Under the pieces are notes generated by a model. That model was given only the letters and a program-made list of their open reading frames with translations, was not told the DNA's origin and ran no database searches. Of a stretch of DNA of 64,000 bases, positions 1-12,040 are shown piece by piece; within the stretch, counting starts at the first letter, position 1, and each line of letters opens with the position of its first letter. The position numbers and the translations under genes are program-made. This DNA is from Ectobius pallidus (taxonomy: Eukaryota; Arthropoda; Insecta; Blattodea; Ectobiidae). The stretch spans positions 153,343,042-153,407,041 of the forward strand of contig CAXKWD010000002.1 of the NCBI GenBank assembly GCA_964059195.1, given 5' to 3'.

Positions 1-1224
1 ACTGTGAGTAGAACGGGGTTATTTAACTGTCACCCGTGAGTAGAACGGGTTGTTGCGCTAGTTTTGATATTAAACCTTTAACTACAAGTGCCTATTCTAA
101 ATTAAATTGTCACCTCTGTGTAGAATGGGAATTACTCAACTTATCCTTTATTACTCTAGGGAATGGGTTTCTAGTGTAATGTATTCTGTTTTGTTGGCTA
201 TGCTGGTTAGTTCATTGCTACCTAGATCACAATATTGACTGAAAACTGGTGAAATATACGCAGACCCAAGAGCCAGACATCCAGACCCAAGAGCCCTACA
301 TGAACCGGCAAGGGGTTCGTAGTAGGCCTACTTTAGGTACCATGTAGGAATATAAATTATGCAATATGTCAGTCATGTAAATATAACTTAGTATTCTTAT
401 GCATGTAGGCCTAAATTTTTCATGCTAGTTTTTAATCGCAGAAATTAGAGGAAGCAGAAGTTTTTGTATAAGACCTCGCTGAAAATTATACGAAAATAGA
501 TAAACAGACACAAACAGATGACCTCCCACCATCTCCTATCAAAACCGAATTGAGAAAAAACAAAAGGCTACAGACGATTGTCTGTTGCAAGAACAAGAAG
601 ATAAATAGCATGGCTAATTAATTTCAGATTTGAAGAAAAAGGAACTTCTAAGTAGTATTAAGACTTTAAGTATTTTGAAATTTCATTTCAGTGACTTCCC
701 TTTGCGCTAGTCTACAGGAAGTATTAAAAATAATAATACATAATGTGAATTGTATCCACTACAGTAACGGTACAGTTGAAGGTCACGGTTTATGCATTTC
801 CAAAGCACTTAGCACAGATTTTGCCTATTCTCTTTGTATATAGAAATGAAGCATAATATCGCAATATGTAGGCCTAATGTGAAGTTATTTTAAATTTTTT
901 AATGCGAGTGTTTACAACTGTTTACCAATGCACATTCACGCCTGACTTAGATTAAAGAAATATTTTTACCAAACCATTACAATATGAAATTAGTTTTGTT
1001 ATGTACTTAAAAAGCATCAAGTAGTTTATAATGAAACGCTTCATTCATAAAAGTTTTTAAAAACGCCAATACATCTTCATAATTCCATTAATACACATGA
1101 GTTTGTTAGAAGGAGATACGGGATAGGAGCTAAAGTATACGTTCACTTTCATGGCGGACCGCGAACCCTGCCGTCACGATTTTTCATCATGCAGTGCTAC
1201 CTCCAGTATGTAATAGAGCTCAAT
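1..1224. other. Non-coding, AT-rich sequence with a short degenerate repeat at its start
   Basis: A motif close to GTGAGTAGAACGGG occurs three times in the first 130 bases (about 4, 37 and 117), the third copy more diverged. No protein-coding stretch, splice-bounded exon or recognisable transposon end was seen in the rest. Confidence 0.4.
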
Positions 1225-1392
1225 GGTGTGTACTATATCACTCAGCAAAATATGATGTACATTGTCCTTACTTTTAAATATACTGGTAGCCTATATAGCG
1301 TTTACTAGTTTATAAAACTTTTCACACTTGTAGAGAAGCATCTGTTTTTAACTGCACAAAAAATATGCCTCCCTGCCAATGTAGCCTATTGT
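1225..1392 (+). repeat. Inverted repeat copy, partner at 8984-9148
   Basis: About 165 bases that match the reverse complement of 8984-9148 with only about two differences by eye, starting at GTGTACTATATCACTCAG and ending at CAATGTAGCCTATTG. Sequence outside both copies does not match. It carries no reading frame. It is either a small mobile element whose ends I cannot define or a recently copied genomic fragment. Confidence 0.8.
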
Positions 1393-1833
1393 AATTGAAA
1401 ATATTATTTAAATCTAGCTACAATATTGGCTGTTACCAATTTTTTGTCTAATTTAAATTCCCTCTAATTCCTTTTATAATAATATGAGCTATATTGTATC
1501 TCGTGATTTTCCGTCAAGTGGGTGTGGCTTATATGTAAGTTGAAATGCATGTTGAATTTTCAACGCCATTTTCCCATAACTTAATATTTTCAACACAAAT
1601 GGCACAATATCTCTTAAAGTAATGGTCCAAATTGCATGAAACTTTGCACACCCATAGTTTTTTGTGTGTTCTAGAGGATAAACCTAAATAATCTGATGTA
1701 TTTGCAACTCAAGATTATTTCACTTGTGAACATGATGTGAAAAAATTCGTAATAATTTTATATTGAAATTTTAAAATGCCTGAAAATTGTATCAGGCACA
1801 CCACAGTATAAATTGATGGTTTATCCTGTAGAT
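1393..1833. other. Non-coding spacer
   Basis: AT-rich sequence with no recognisable gene or terminal repeat. It ends where the hAT terminal inverted repeat begins. Confidence 0.4.
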
Positions 1834-3590
1834 CAATGTTTTTCAACCTGTGGGTCGAGGAGCCTCTGTAGGGGGGTCGCGAGAGGTCGAGAAAACTTCA
1901 GTTTTTTTATACAACATATAATTTGTGAGACTTGAATAAAAAGTCGATAGGAGTTAAAATTATTATATTTAACAAAATTTCCATATAATCAATCATACAA
2001 GTCAGAAAAATGCTAGTTTAAAACATGTTATTACAAAAAATATATATATATTAAAAATGTGTTTAAATAGAAAATGATTACATCTGTGCTTGCTTATCTT
2101 AAATAGCAGTATGTATTGTTAACGAAAAATGATACTCTTTATGTTATTTACACAAACTCATTAACAAGAAATAAAACCTTCGAGTAATCGTTCATTTTAA
2201 TGTGAAGGTTGCGCTTGAGTGTTTGGCATCTGTTCTTTCAGTCTAGCAATAAATCTACTCTTCGCACCAGTCATGGCTTTTGCTCCGTCACTACAAATAG
2301 CAATGCATTTTTGTGCCCAATCGATATTCATATCTTCAAGGAACATGTCATGCAAGCATTGACCTGTAGTATTTTTGGGAAGTGCCTTGCAAAATAGTAT
2401 TTCTTCCATTATTATTTCATTGGATTCAAAACGCACAAGAGCTACAAATTGCGCACAACCCGCAATATCCGTTGATTCATCAAATTGCAAGGATACAAAA
2501 GAACGTTTCTTTATTTTTTCTATGACTTGATCACGAACATCAGACGCCATATTGCTTATCCTGCGTTGAATGGTATTGTCAGAGAGAGGTATACTTTTGA
2601 GCTTTTCGACCTCTTGCTTGCCAAACATAATCTCTGCTATATCTAAAGCCGCTGGTAAAATCAAATTTTCGGCAATACTGTGAGATTTCCCTGCTTTAGC
2701 CACACGAAAAGCTGAAAAGCTACTCGATAACTAGCGAGCAACGCTTTCTCATTTAGGTTGGACATTTGTCCTATAGCAGTTTTTTGATGTTCAAGAGTTT
2801 TTAATTTTCGCTCAAAAAATTCCACGGGTTTATTTTTTTCATTAGGAAGTTTTGTGTTTAGGTGGCGTACCAACTTCGATGGCTTCATGCTTCCTCTTGA
2901 CAAAATTTCAAAGCAAATTACGCACTGCGGTTTACTGTCAATCACAGTAAACCCAAATTTTAAATAATTGTCGTCATAAAGACGTTTTTTCTTTATTCCA
3001 CTACTCCCGCTAGACGTTGATGGTTCTGATGATCTTTTCAGGAATTTATCCATTTTCAATTATAACAACTCAAATAAATACGTACCGCAAAACAAGTGGT
3101 TCGCGCTCTTCAAACAACTAAACAGCAGACATGACCACGCGTGACTTACGCTCACAAATCAGTCTATAATTACTCCAACTCCAAGGCACCTTACAGTCCA
3201 CATAACACCGAATTTACACTTCTGAATCGTTTTCACTTATCGGGATTGCTTCTGATTCGACTTCCTTCGCTGTCTTGCATCAAACTGCCATGGCCGCGGT
3301 TGACCGCCGTATTTATAGGCCAGCGCATTCTAGCGAGAATTATCTCGAAGCGTAAAGAAACGTCTCGAAGCGTGTGGATCTTTCGTGGACTACCAGCGCC
3401 ATCTGTTGCTAACATCCGGAACCTGCACTAGTTCCTAGTGTTACCAACAGATGGCGCAAATAACCCAAACGCATAAAATTGTTGTAAGTATTACATATTT
3501 TTAACATACATGGAAAAAGGGGTTGGAGGGTCGCGAAATATTTTTTGATACTACGGGGGGTCGTGTCATGAAAAAGGTTGAAAAACACTG
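1834..3590 (-). mobile_element. hAT-family DNA transposon, internally deleted
   Basis: The ends are inverted repeats: the left end reads CAATGTTTTTCAACCT and the reverse complement of the right end reads CAGTGTTTTTCAACCT, each followed by a G/C-rich GGGTCG-type segment. Such CAGTG ends are typical of hAT elements. The interior holds a hAT transposase remnant on the minus strand. The expected 8-bp TSD is not intact: CTGTAGAT on the left and ATTTAAAG on the right agree at only half the positions, so the element is old or one end is shifted. Confidence 0.8.
2197..3059 (-). pseudogene. hAT transposase N-terminal half (BED finger plus start of RNase H fold)
   Basis: Two overlapping minus-strand frames form one broken gene. 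The upstream part (3059 down to 2661, 132 codons) begins MKMDKFLKRSSEP and contains a BED-type zinc finger, with the pair CVIC and a downstream histidine in LVRHLNTKLP. The downstream part (2703 down to 2197) continues from RVA/AKAGKSHSIAENL after one frameshift near 2690. It carries two aspartates expected of a hAT catalytic core, in SLQFDESTD and in CSDGAKAMTGAK. The C-terminal half, with the catalytic glutamate and the dimerisation region, is missing, since the frame stops soon after the second aspartate. The overall similarity is to ZBED5/SCAND3-like hAT proteins, recognised by motif. It cannot make an active transposase. Confidence 0.85.
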
Positions 3591-3599
3591 ATTTAAAGA

Positions 3600-4450
3600 A
3601 TACAAAAATTAAAACATTGAAAATCCAGAATTTAAAAATCTAAAAATCCAAAATTTAAAAATCTAAAAATCCAAAATTTAAAACTTCAAAATCCAAAATT
3701 TAAAAATTAAAAAATTTAAATATTCAAAGATCCAAAATTTAAAAAATCCAAAATGAAAAAATCCAATATTCCAAAATAAAAAATTCAAAGATCCAAAATT
3801 CAAAAATCCAAAATTTAAAAAATAATAAATCCAAAATTTAACAATCCAAACATCCAATATTTAAAAAATCAAAGATCCAAAATTTAAAATTTAAAAAAAT
3901 AATCCAAAATTTAAAAAGTAATTAATCCAAAATTTAAAAATCCAATCATCCAAAATTTAAAAAATCAAAGATCCAAAATTAAAAAATCCAAAATTTAAAA
4001 AATAAAAAATCCAAAATTAAAAAGATAAAAAATCCAAAATTTAAAAAAAATTCCAAATTATAAAAATCCAAACATCAAAAATTTAAAAAATGAAAGATCC
4101 AAAATTTAAAAAATTAAAAATTTTAATACCCAAAATTTAAAAAATAAAAAAATCTATAATTTAAAAAATCAAAATTTATAATCTAAAAATCCAAAATTAA
4201 AAAATCCAAAATCCAAAATTAAAAAACCGAAATTCAAAATTAAAAGTCCAAAAAATAAAAAAAATTGAGATCTAAAATTTAAAAATCCAATATTAAAAAA
4301 TCCTAAGTTCCAAAATTTAAAAAAATAAAAGATAAAAAATTAAAAGAATCCAAATACCAAAATTTAAAAAGTCCAAAAACCCAATATTAAATAGTCCAAA
4401 ATCCAAAATTGAAAAAATCAAATAATTCAAAATTGAAAAAACCCCAAAAA
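3600..4450. repeat. Degenerate AT-rich array built on AATCCAAAATTTAAA
   Basis: About 850 bases of irregular repeats of a roughly 15-30 base phrase (AATCCAAAATTTAAAAAT and variants). No fixed period is kept. The downstream flank (about 4458-4500, including GGCGTTCCACGCACAC) is shared with the array at 11590-12040, so the two arrays are copies of one repeat family in the same orientation. Confidence 0.85.
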
Positions 4451-4501
4451 TTTAAATAACTTTCACTTCTGTCGCGTGGCGTTCCACGCACACTTTTTTT
4501 T

Positions 4502-4903
4502 AATGTTAGAACTGTTCATCCTTTTCATTGCAAAAAATAAATCAATAAATAACCGAGCAAATTATTTAAATGTTTAATTTCCCCCTATACATATTCCCTG
4601 TTGCAACATAGATGCTTACTGCTTTCAAAATTAGGCCTATTGTATTCTTTGTAGGCTGATAGAAGTTTATGCAATTAATTACGTGTTTCTCATATCAATA
4701 TACATGTAAAATAAATTAACGGATTTATTTGTGTATTTTTATAAGTGGTAGATGTTTGGATATTTGCGGGGATACTGTGGTAATTCTTTTCAACCAGTAG
4801 ATAAATATAAAATGAAAAGGGGGAAATTAAATATTTAAATAATTTTCTCGGCTATTTATTGATTTATTTTTTGCAATGAAAAGGATGAAAAGGTCTTAAC
4901 ATT
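4502..4903. mobile_element. Non-autonomous element with ~90-bp terminal inverted repeats
   Basis: Positions 4502-4590 match the reverse complement of 4815-4903, including CATCCTTTTCATTGC and AAAAAATAAATCAATAAATA. The middle is non-coding. No clear TSD was found. The structure is that of a MITE or foldback element. Confidence 0.7.
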
Positions 4904-4951
4904 GTTTTAAAATCTCAATGAAATCGAGAAGGCCCTACTAACTTAATGGTC

Positions 4952-5294
4952 TTTAGCGTGCAGGGTCCGCCGGCGTGGTCTTGTGGTTAGCGTAGCTGAC
5001 TACAGATCCGTCGGCCCGGGTTCGATTCCCGGTACCTCCTCGGATTTTTCTGAGGTAGGGAGGTCTGGTAGGGGTGCACTCAGCCTCGTGATTCCAAATT
5101 GAGGAACTACTTGATAGAGAAGTAGCGGCTCCGGTCATGAAAACCACCAATAACGGCCGTGGGTGTCGGCATGCTGACCACATGCCCCCCAATCCTGCCA
5201 TCTGCCTACGGGAGATGACGCAGCGGTCGGGTGGTAGGCCAAGTCCCTCCAGGAATGTAGCGCCACGGAGTTTAGTTTAGTTTTAGCGTGCAGG
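4952..5294 (+). mobile_element. tRNA-derived SINE with a perfect 13-bp TSD
   Basis: The body is 4965-5281. The head has an RNA polymerase III box A-like segment (TGGTCTTGTGGTTAGCG) and box B (GGTTCGATTCC). A ~230-base non-tRNA body follows, with a short GTTTAGTTTAG tail. The flanks TTTAGCGTGCAGG at 4952-4964 and 5282-5294 are identical, which defines the insertion. A second copy of the family lies at 50175-50488. Open frames crossing it are not genes. Confidence 0.93.
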
Positions 5295-5307
5295 TGCTTG
5301 GTTTCTT

Positions 5308-7262
5308 CAAATACTCTCAATAAGTAATACCGTCCACTCCCTGTCTTTTTCCGGGACACGCTACTACTAGCGCCGCCAGTGAAAGGAATGGGCAGTTACT
5401 CGTCAGCTGATATAGTTAACGTTTGTCTGTTGTGTTTTGTGTACGAAAATATAATATAAATTCTAGTAAAACAGGGTGCCCACGGGGGGGGGGGGGGTGG
5501 GTTAAGACGCAGACTGCGTCATTGAAATTTCTGGGGGGGGGGGGGAAATATTATCGTGTTATGAATTTTCTGGCCGGGGGTTGAAAATTGTTGCAAAATT
5601 AGAGTTTTATATGTTATAAATAAAAACGGCCAAGTTCTATAACTTCAAAAGGTCTCTTTTAATTCTTTATAAAGATAAAGATGAAGAATTTCGACAGCCA
5701 TGGGCGTACCCGGGGGGGGGGGGCGCAAGGAAAAAAAATGTATATTATTAATTATTATCGTCAGGTGTTTTTCTTTTAAGATTAAATTATAATAGCAGAA
5801 GTTTTACCAAATCGACAACATGGAAGCAGAATCCACAGTGGATTAGGAAAGGGGGGTTCAGACCCCCAAGAGTCAAAACCTAAAATTCTATATTTGTATT
5901 TAAAAAATATATTTATTTAATTAAACAAGATTTGTTGGTGTGTCAAATATGATATAGCAGTTATTTTCTTTTCATAACATAATGAGTAGGCATATTATGT
6001 CCACTGTTCCATGTGCTATTTAACTTTTCTTATAAATAGTAATAAGTATTATAATTTAGGTAACAATTTCATGTTTAAGTTACTGAACATCTGAGAACAA
6101 CAGAGTATAGTAAACAAATTTGCTAACTGGTTTTTCAGTGCTAAAATAGCGTAAAATATGATTTTCATTAGTTCAACATTTAAAAATTTCCCGGGGGTGG
6201 ACACCCGACTTAGGTAACATTTTCTTGTTTACATTGGCATGTCTTAGAGTATGGTAAACAAATTTCCTAACTAGTTTTTTAGTGCTAAAATAACGTAAAA
6301 TGTGATTTTCATTAATTCAATATTTTAAAAATTTCCGGGGCTGGACCCCCCACCTAGGTAATGATTTCTTATGTGCATTGAAATGTCTTAGAGTATGGTA
6401 AACAAATTTCATAACTAGTTTTCAGTGCTAAAATAGCGTAAAATGTGATTTTCATTAGTTCAATATTTAAAAATTTCCCGGGGTGGACATCCGACTTAGG
6501 TAACATTTTCTTGTTTACATTGGTAAACAAATTTCTTAACTAGTTTTTGAGTGCTAAAATAGCGTAAAATGTGATTTTCATTAGTTCAATATTTAAAAAT
6601 TTTCTGGGATGGACCCCCGACCCCTTTTTTGGGGGGTATTCCAAACCCCCCCCAGGCACTTCCGACCCTCCCCGCAATTATTTTCTGGCTACCTATTATG
6701 TTATTAATATAAAATACAAAGTGGCCCAAGAAGTTAAAGCGACAAAAAATAAATTAATTTAAAAAATTGCCCCCCCCCCTAGAAAATATCATATGGGCGC
6801 CCTTGTCGACAGGCAATTGGGTTGGGGGTGAGCAATGAAGTTTTGGGGATGGGCACCCCTGAGTAAAATAATAAATACAACATAGACCTAAAGAAAATGT
6901 CCGGTTATGTAGGTGGCATGATATGTGCCGTCTATGGTTGTAATAATTATTTTGAGAGTGAAATAAGTAAAATCGTTAATTAGAGTGTGTACAAGACTGA
7001 TTCATTCAGATGTTCATTGGCTTACCATCCGAATTGTTTTACATGTAAAAATTTCAAATAAAAAAAAAAGTATATATTGTACAAAGTATCTTGCAAATCG
7101 TATGAATTAAAATTTAAAGCTGATTTTCACGAAAATGTATTAAAGTGAAACAATTAGTTTTGTTACTTATTAAAAAGAAGTGTGTGTGGAACGCCATGCG
7201 GCAAAAGTGAAACTTTTTTTATTTTCTCAATTTTGGATTATTGGATTTTTCAAATTTTGGAT
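5308..7262 (+). repeat. Left arm of a ~2-kb inverted repeat
   Basis: This matches the reverse complement of 12000-13974 along its whole length. The outer edge begins CAAATACTCTCAATAAG. Inside are a G-run with CAGGGTGCCCACGGG, a tandem block and an inner edge in AATTTTGGATTATTGG. Similarity is high by eye, with differences mainly in homopolymer length. It has no convincing protein. The arms and the 4.7-kb spacer may be one long-TIR transposon, or two copies of one element inserted in opposite directions. Confidence 0.88.
6057..6620 (+). repeat. ~145-bp tandem repeat, about four units
   Basis: Units start at TAGGTAAC near 6057, 6211, 6355 and 6497. Each runs through GTAAACAAATTT, CTAGTTTTTNAGTGCTAAAATA and a C/G-rich TTTCCCGGGG junction. 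The same block occurs reversed in the other arm (12660-13240). Confidence 0.85.
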
Positions 7263-8983
7263 GTGTACACCTTCTGAACTGTTCCTGCCAATTTTGAAAC
7301 TCTGCCTTACTGACTGCACCACCCAGGAAATATATTTTAGTTCCGTGTGGATCTACAGCCATGGGACTTTCGCTCATTTATTATGTGTGATAGTTTGGCA
7401 TCTTATGATTAAACTCGCAATCTTTAATTAACCCTTGGTCCTATTTCTGTGAAATTTGTGCAGAAATAATCTGCACAACACAGTCCTTCTGATGGTTAAA
7501 ACAGAGACTTAAAAAATGCTGACATAAATGTTTTATTTCATTATATAAACATCACCAATTACATAAAATTCATGGAGGGTGAAACGGAATTTGACTATGC
7601 GACAATTTTTTTCATTTTTGTGTCCCGTAAAAACTTCAAGCGAGAAAGTTTTAGTGAAATATTTCAACTTTATTTTAAATTCAGTACCACCTTTATATCT
7701 TGAATGGCTTACGAGTAATTGAGTGGTAATTATTCCTGGCGCACAGCTGTCTGAATGATGTGGGACGATCGTGAAATGTTGAGGGTGAAGCAAATTTGAC
7801 TATGCGACATTTATTACTTTATTTTTGTGTCCAGAAAGAGATCAAGCTTATAAGGTTTAGTGAAATATTTGGATCTTATTATAAATCGAGTACCACCTAT
7901 ATATTTATAATGGTTAACGAGTAATAGTAATTACTCTAAAGCTAAAGCTATCAGAATGGTATTGCGGTATTGGCAGGCATCTTTTCCATAAAATACCAGC
8001 AATAACGTAAAATGTTTACATAATTTATTCGTGGACTCAATAATAATACTATATTAACTGACTACTTGTACCCATACTGCAAGATTGACCCGTTGGGGAA
8101 AAGGAGCGAATGAAGCTTTTTTCTAACTTAGTAAATCTGCACTACTTTTATTTATGCATTTATTGGATTATTTATCATATTTTCTGTTCACTTATGTTAG
8201 TAATTTTTATGTATAATTATTATAGCAAATGTCTTATTAGTTTAATATCTTGATCCTTTTTTTAATAATATAATTTAACAACATAAGACGTACATCAGTT
8301 ACAGCGAACGGCGAATGGTCGAGGGTTTGAGAAAATAGCGGGCTGTAGTTAAGGCAAGAGGATTTAATTTTTTATGAAAAAATCAGGGAAAATGCTTTGA
8401 AATATTGTGTGATATATGTAGAATGCATTGCAAAACAATTTTTGCGTATGTGCGTCTTTATCGGATGTTGAGACGCCAATTTTAAAGATCACGCGCCCTA
8501 TTTTTGTAGTGCTGCTTATGAAATTTTCCATGCCCTGCAATTCACAAACCATCCCTTAGTTTATATTATCTCTGTTCACATAATTTGTACACAGATCTAC
8601 ACTTTTGACCGTGTTTCACCTACATAACGTACCCCATACAGCCAGGAGAAAATTAATATTAATATAAATAATATTACTATTAATACAATATTAATACAAA
8701 TTAATACTCAGTAATATTCTATACAATGTAATATTAATATTAATTTATAAAATATCCCTTAGCTGTTTTCTACCCTAATTATACGTTGTTATTTCTATAC
8801 AAATGTACATTCTTTAAAAAATTCTCATCATATTATACTAACATACCCTCTACCCTATTTTCTAGGCAACAAAATATTAGATCAAATCATCCCTTAGCTG
8901 TTTCATACCTATATTATATAATTGTTGATTGCTTGTGAACATCTTCGATTTTTGGAAAGATGTGGAACGAAATGTTATGGTCA
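7263..8983. other. Spacer of the large inverted repeat, with a two-copy tandem duplication
   Basis: Non-coding. A unit of about 206 bases is duplicated: GAGGGTGAA followed by TTTGACTATGCGAC starts at 7575 and 7781, and TGAAATATTT and AGTACCACCT recur in each copy. From 8640 to 8760 the sequence is nearly pure A/T with AATATT words. ATCCCTTAGCTGTTT occurs near 8753 and 8898. Confidence 0.55.
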
Positions 8984-9148
8984 ACAATAGGCTACATTGG
9001 CAGGGAGGCATATTTTTGGTGCAGTTAAAAACAGATGCTTCTCTAAGTGTGAAAAGTTTTATAAACTAGTAAACGCTATATAGGCTACCAGTATATTTAA
9101 AAGTAAGGACAATGTACATCATATTTTGCTGAGTGATATAGTACACAC
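8984..9148 (-). repeat. Inverted repeat copy, partner at 1225-1392
   Basis: Reverse-complement partner of the segment at 1225-1392, almost identical. It lies inside the spacer of the 5308-13974 inverted repeat while its partner lies outside. Confidence 0.8.
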
Positions 9149-9179
9149 ACACTTACAAAGTAAACTTTGGTACAAAAAA

Positions 9180-9521
9180 AAAACTATTATATGTATCATG
9201 AGATCTGTAGATTAGCAAAAAGCCAGTCAAACCACGTTAACATGGGCATCGGTTGTTTAACAAACTCCCAACCAAATCACAAGATGTATCAGACAGTACC
9301 TACAAATGTAAAATTCATGAGTACCTTGTAAATAGCCCTTTTTATACCATGGATGAGTGTATGAATTCTGATTTTAGAATAAGCTTCTAGCATTTTAAGT
9401 CTCTATGTCTCTAACATTTAGCTTTAAGGTCTCTAACTTTTAAGTCTATATATGTAACCCTGACGAAATCCATTGCATCTCTATGCCTAAGGATGAATAA
9501 AGAATCTAATCTAATCTAATC
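9180..9521 (+). mobile_element. LINE 3' untranslated end with (AATCT)n tail
   Basis: The phrase CCTGACGAAATCCATTGC, then GGATGAATAAAG and a short AATCT run (about 9499-9520), is the usual kind of 3' end of insect non-LTR retrotransposons with a pentamer tail. No coding part remains and the 5' limit is uncertain. Confidence 0.6.
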
Positions 9522-10353
9522 TGAGTTCATGGCACTTTGCTCAGTTCTAATAAGCACAGTCTTCGTCATTATTTCCTGAAAATTACAAAAAGTCAACAAC
9601 ATCTCACTACTTGAAGCATTGCTTGAGTGGGATGTTTTTCTCAATTGCAAATGACCTACTTGTGCACTGTTCTTTCGAATGGACTGAACAAAATTTTACA
9701 CTACATTAAAAAATTTAGGCCTACATAGAGGTGACACCCATAAGTGTTCGTTAAGCTTATTATTGGTGCATATTATGTTGTCCACTCTTTAATGCAGATC
9801 ACATGGATTACAATTACAAATCTGAAACAAGATAAAGTAAAATAATTAATATTAGGCTATGTGCAATTATGCAAACATAACCTCAAACATGCTTGTTGCA
9901 AAATAAAATTATGTATTTAGTTTTTATATTGATAAAAACATATTAACAAATACTAAGAATCTATTCATTAATGGATATATACTGTACCTTCTCTGTTATT
10001 ACGAAAATATAGCTATTGACACCATCACGAAGTCGCCCAATTAGGATATAAGCGGCCATTGTATCACAAATATGTCGATATTTCTGCAAATTTTGCGATA
10101 TTTTGGTACTTTCGAGTTGTTGTTGAGCTCACCGAGGGGTTTGGAGCCGTCGGTGTGTCACCAATATTTCCAGCAATATATTGGTGTGATTTCAAGATCG
10201 ATTCTTGACACCAATAGTTACAGAATAACTTTTTCTAGTAACATTGGTGTAATCGTAGTTGAGAGCGTTGGTGGAGTTACAGAATACGACCCCTGGTGGT
10301 GTGGGGACTTGATTATTCCTAAAGAAAATTTAATTGCTAATTTGATATAATAT
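9522..10353. other. Non-coding spacer
   Basis: No gene recognised. A 92-codon open frame (10072-10350) includes repeated CACCAATA words and no known motif, so I regard it as chance. Confidence 0.4.
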
Positions 10354-10480
10354 CAAATACTCTTAATAAGAATACCGCCCACTCTACTCTATTCCCTTTG
10401 TTCAAACTGTCCACTAGCACAGAGGTGCCATCTGTTGAGTGGGAATGGGCAGCAGTCTCAGAAGCTACTTAATGAACCTA
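10354..10480 (+). repeat. Third, diverged copy of the inverted-repeat outer end
   Basis: It begins CAAATACTCTTAATAAG, as the outer edge of the 5308 arm does. It then shares ATACCG, CCACTC and GGAATGGGCAG with the arm at similar spacing, ending near TATATAGCTGCAG. Homology stops sharply at the same leading C in all three copies, which suggests a true element terminus. Confidence 0.65.
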
Positions 10481-11130
10481 TATAGCTGCAGAAATAAATT
10501 TGTTTTTCAAAGTCCTGATGACACAGTAACTTATTTTTGTGCTTGATAATGCAGGAATTAGGTCGGGAAATAACACAATTTACACTACCGCTAAACCAAC
10601 TTGGCAAGTAAACACTTTGCGACCCGAGCGGCTCCCCTTTCCATCGGCCCGGTCGCCTTCTCCGCCAGGCAGGCTTCCCCTCCGCCCGCTATTGCTCTTG
10701 CCGGCCGCTACTAAGCGCCGGTAATGCAGCTTCCTGTGTTAAGCCGCAGCTTACTCTAATGATTGCCTTGCACCATACATATTATTTCACAATGTTTTAA
10801 AACGATTATAAAAACAAAATAAAATTTCACGAATTATATTAAAACAATACCCTTGTACCAAACATCATATTTCACGATCTTTAAACACCGATTTGAAAGA
10901 AAAAAAAATTCACAATATATAAAAAATCGAAATTTACATAATATTTCCCAGTTTTAAAAAACGCCGTGTTAATTGATGCAGAAAAATTCCCTTGAACCAA
11001 CACTACTCTTTTCATAACAAACAAACCATCTCAAAATTAGAAAACCCGATTCTTGCGTTAACACTCGCTAGCGCCAACTAAATTAGATAACTAAAATATA
11101 CCGGAACTTCCTTCACTGCTCAACTGTCCT
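10481..11130. other. Non-coding spacer with a GC-rich patch
   Basis: Positions 10615-10720 are strongly GC- and CpG-rich against AT-rich surroundings (GACCCGAGCGGCTCCCC, GCCGGCCGCTACTAAGCG). No gene is recognised. It may be a promoter-like patch or part of a mobile element. Confidence 0.4.
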
Positions 11131-11132
11131 TC

Positions 11133-11205
11133 GTAGCGTAATGGATAAGTCTCTTGGCTACGATGCTAAGGGTCATGCGTTCGATCCCCGTTCGATCCAA
11201 AATTT
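11133..11205 (+). other. tRNA-like SINE head, decayed
   Basis: Box A-like TAGCGTAATGG and box B-like GTTCGATCC are correctly spaced and an anticodon-arm-like stem is visible, but acceptor and T stems do not pair. It fits a tRNA-derived SINE head, not a working tRNA gene. The following 150 bases are purine-rich and I could not find a TSD. Confidence 0.5.
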
Positions 11206-11589
11206 ATTGTTAGGAATAGGTCTCGAATAGGTAGGTAGGGTGAAGAGGAGGTGAGAGGAAAGAGACGGGAAAGGAAGAGAAGAAGAGAATAAAGGAAAAG
11301 TAAATTATTTTTCTCTTTCACCATTTCCTTACTAGATGACGCCACCGTCGCTACTTTCCTAGTAGTTCTAATGCCGCCGCTAGGTTTCTCGTAGTGGTGG
11401 GGGGCTTGATCGGGTCGTAATGTGTTATTTTCCCATTAACTTAATTAAATGACGATAACGCTAATTTTTTAAGTAAAACTTCTTTAGCCGCGGTAGGGGT
11501 AAATCGAGAGCTTGTGTAACGCTCAAAATCGTCACGAAATTAGTGAGGTGTGACGGAACGGACTGCACAAAAAACAATCAACTCAATGA
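11206..11589. other. Non-coding, purine-rich spacer
   Basis: GGAGGTGAGAGGAAAGAG-type purine tract, then unique sequence. No gene seen. Confidence 0.4.
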
Positions 11590-12040
11590 TTAGGCTTATC
11601 CAAAACTGAAAAAGCCCAAAAATTAAAAATTAAAAAATCCAAAATTTAAAAAGTTAAAAAAACCAAAATTAAAATATACAAAAAATTATCAAAGATCCAA
11701 CATTTAAATAATCTAAAATTTCAAAATCAAAAAATTCAAAGAACCAAAATTAATAAGTCCAAAATTTAAAAAATAAAAAAATTTTAATATCCAAAATTTA
11801 AAACATAAATATCCAAAATTATAAAATTCTAAAATATAAAAATAAAAAAATCCAAAATAAAAAATAAAAAAATAAACAAATTCAATGGTCTAAAATGTAA
11901 AAAAATGTAAAAATCCAAAATTAAAGAATAAAAAGGTCAGGAATTTAAAAAATCCAAAATCTAAAAAGTCCAAAAACCCAATATTAAAAAGTCCAACAAT
12001 CCAAAATTTGAAAAATCCAATAATCCAAAATTGAAAAAAT
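11590..12040. repeat. Degenerate AATCCAAAATTTAAA array, second copy
   Basis: Same phrase and orientation as the array at 3600-4450, running into the right arm of the large inverted repeat. In the left arm (ending 7262) only about 50 bases of the array remain, so the inner edge of the left arm cuts the array. Confidence 0.85.

Noticed and set aside
1826..3598. 8-bp TSD for the first hAT
   Set aside because: CTGTAGAT and ATTTAAAG agree at four of eight positions only, no better than expected by chance in AT-rich DNA.
4970..5060. tRNA gene in the SINE head (also 50178-50260, 22912-22980, 11133-11205, 24489-24562)
   Set aside because: Box A and box B are present but acceptor and T stems do not pair, and at the first three a SINE body and TSD follow. 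They are SINE heads or relics, not tRNA genes.
4953..5201. 82-codon minus-strand frame, and its sister at 49983-50411
   Set aside because: Both are antisense readings of the same SINE, continued into unrelated flanks. They are conserved only because the SINE is repeated.
10072..10350. 92-codon ORF as a gene
   Set aside because: No motif, no splice context, repeated CACCAATA words. Probably chance.
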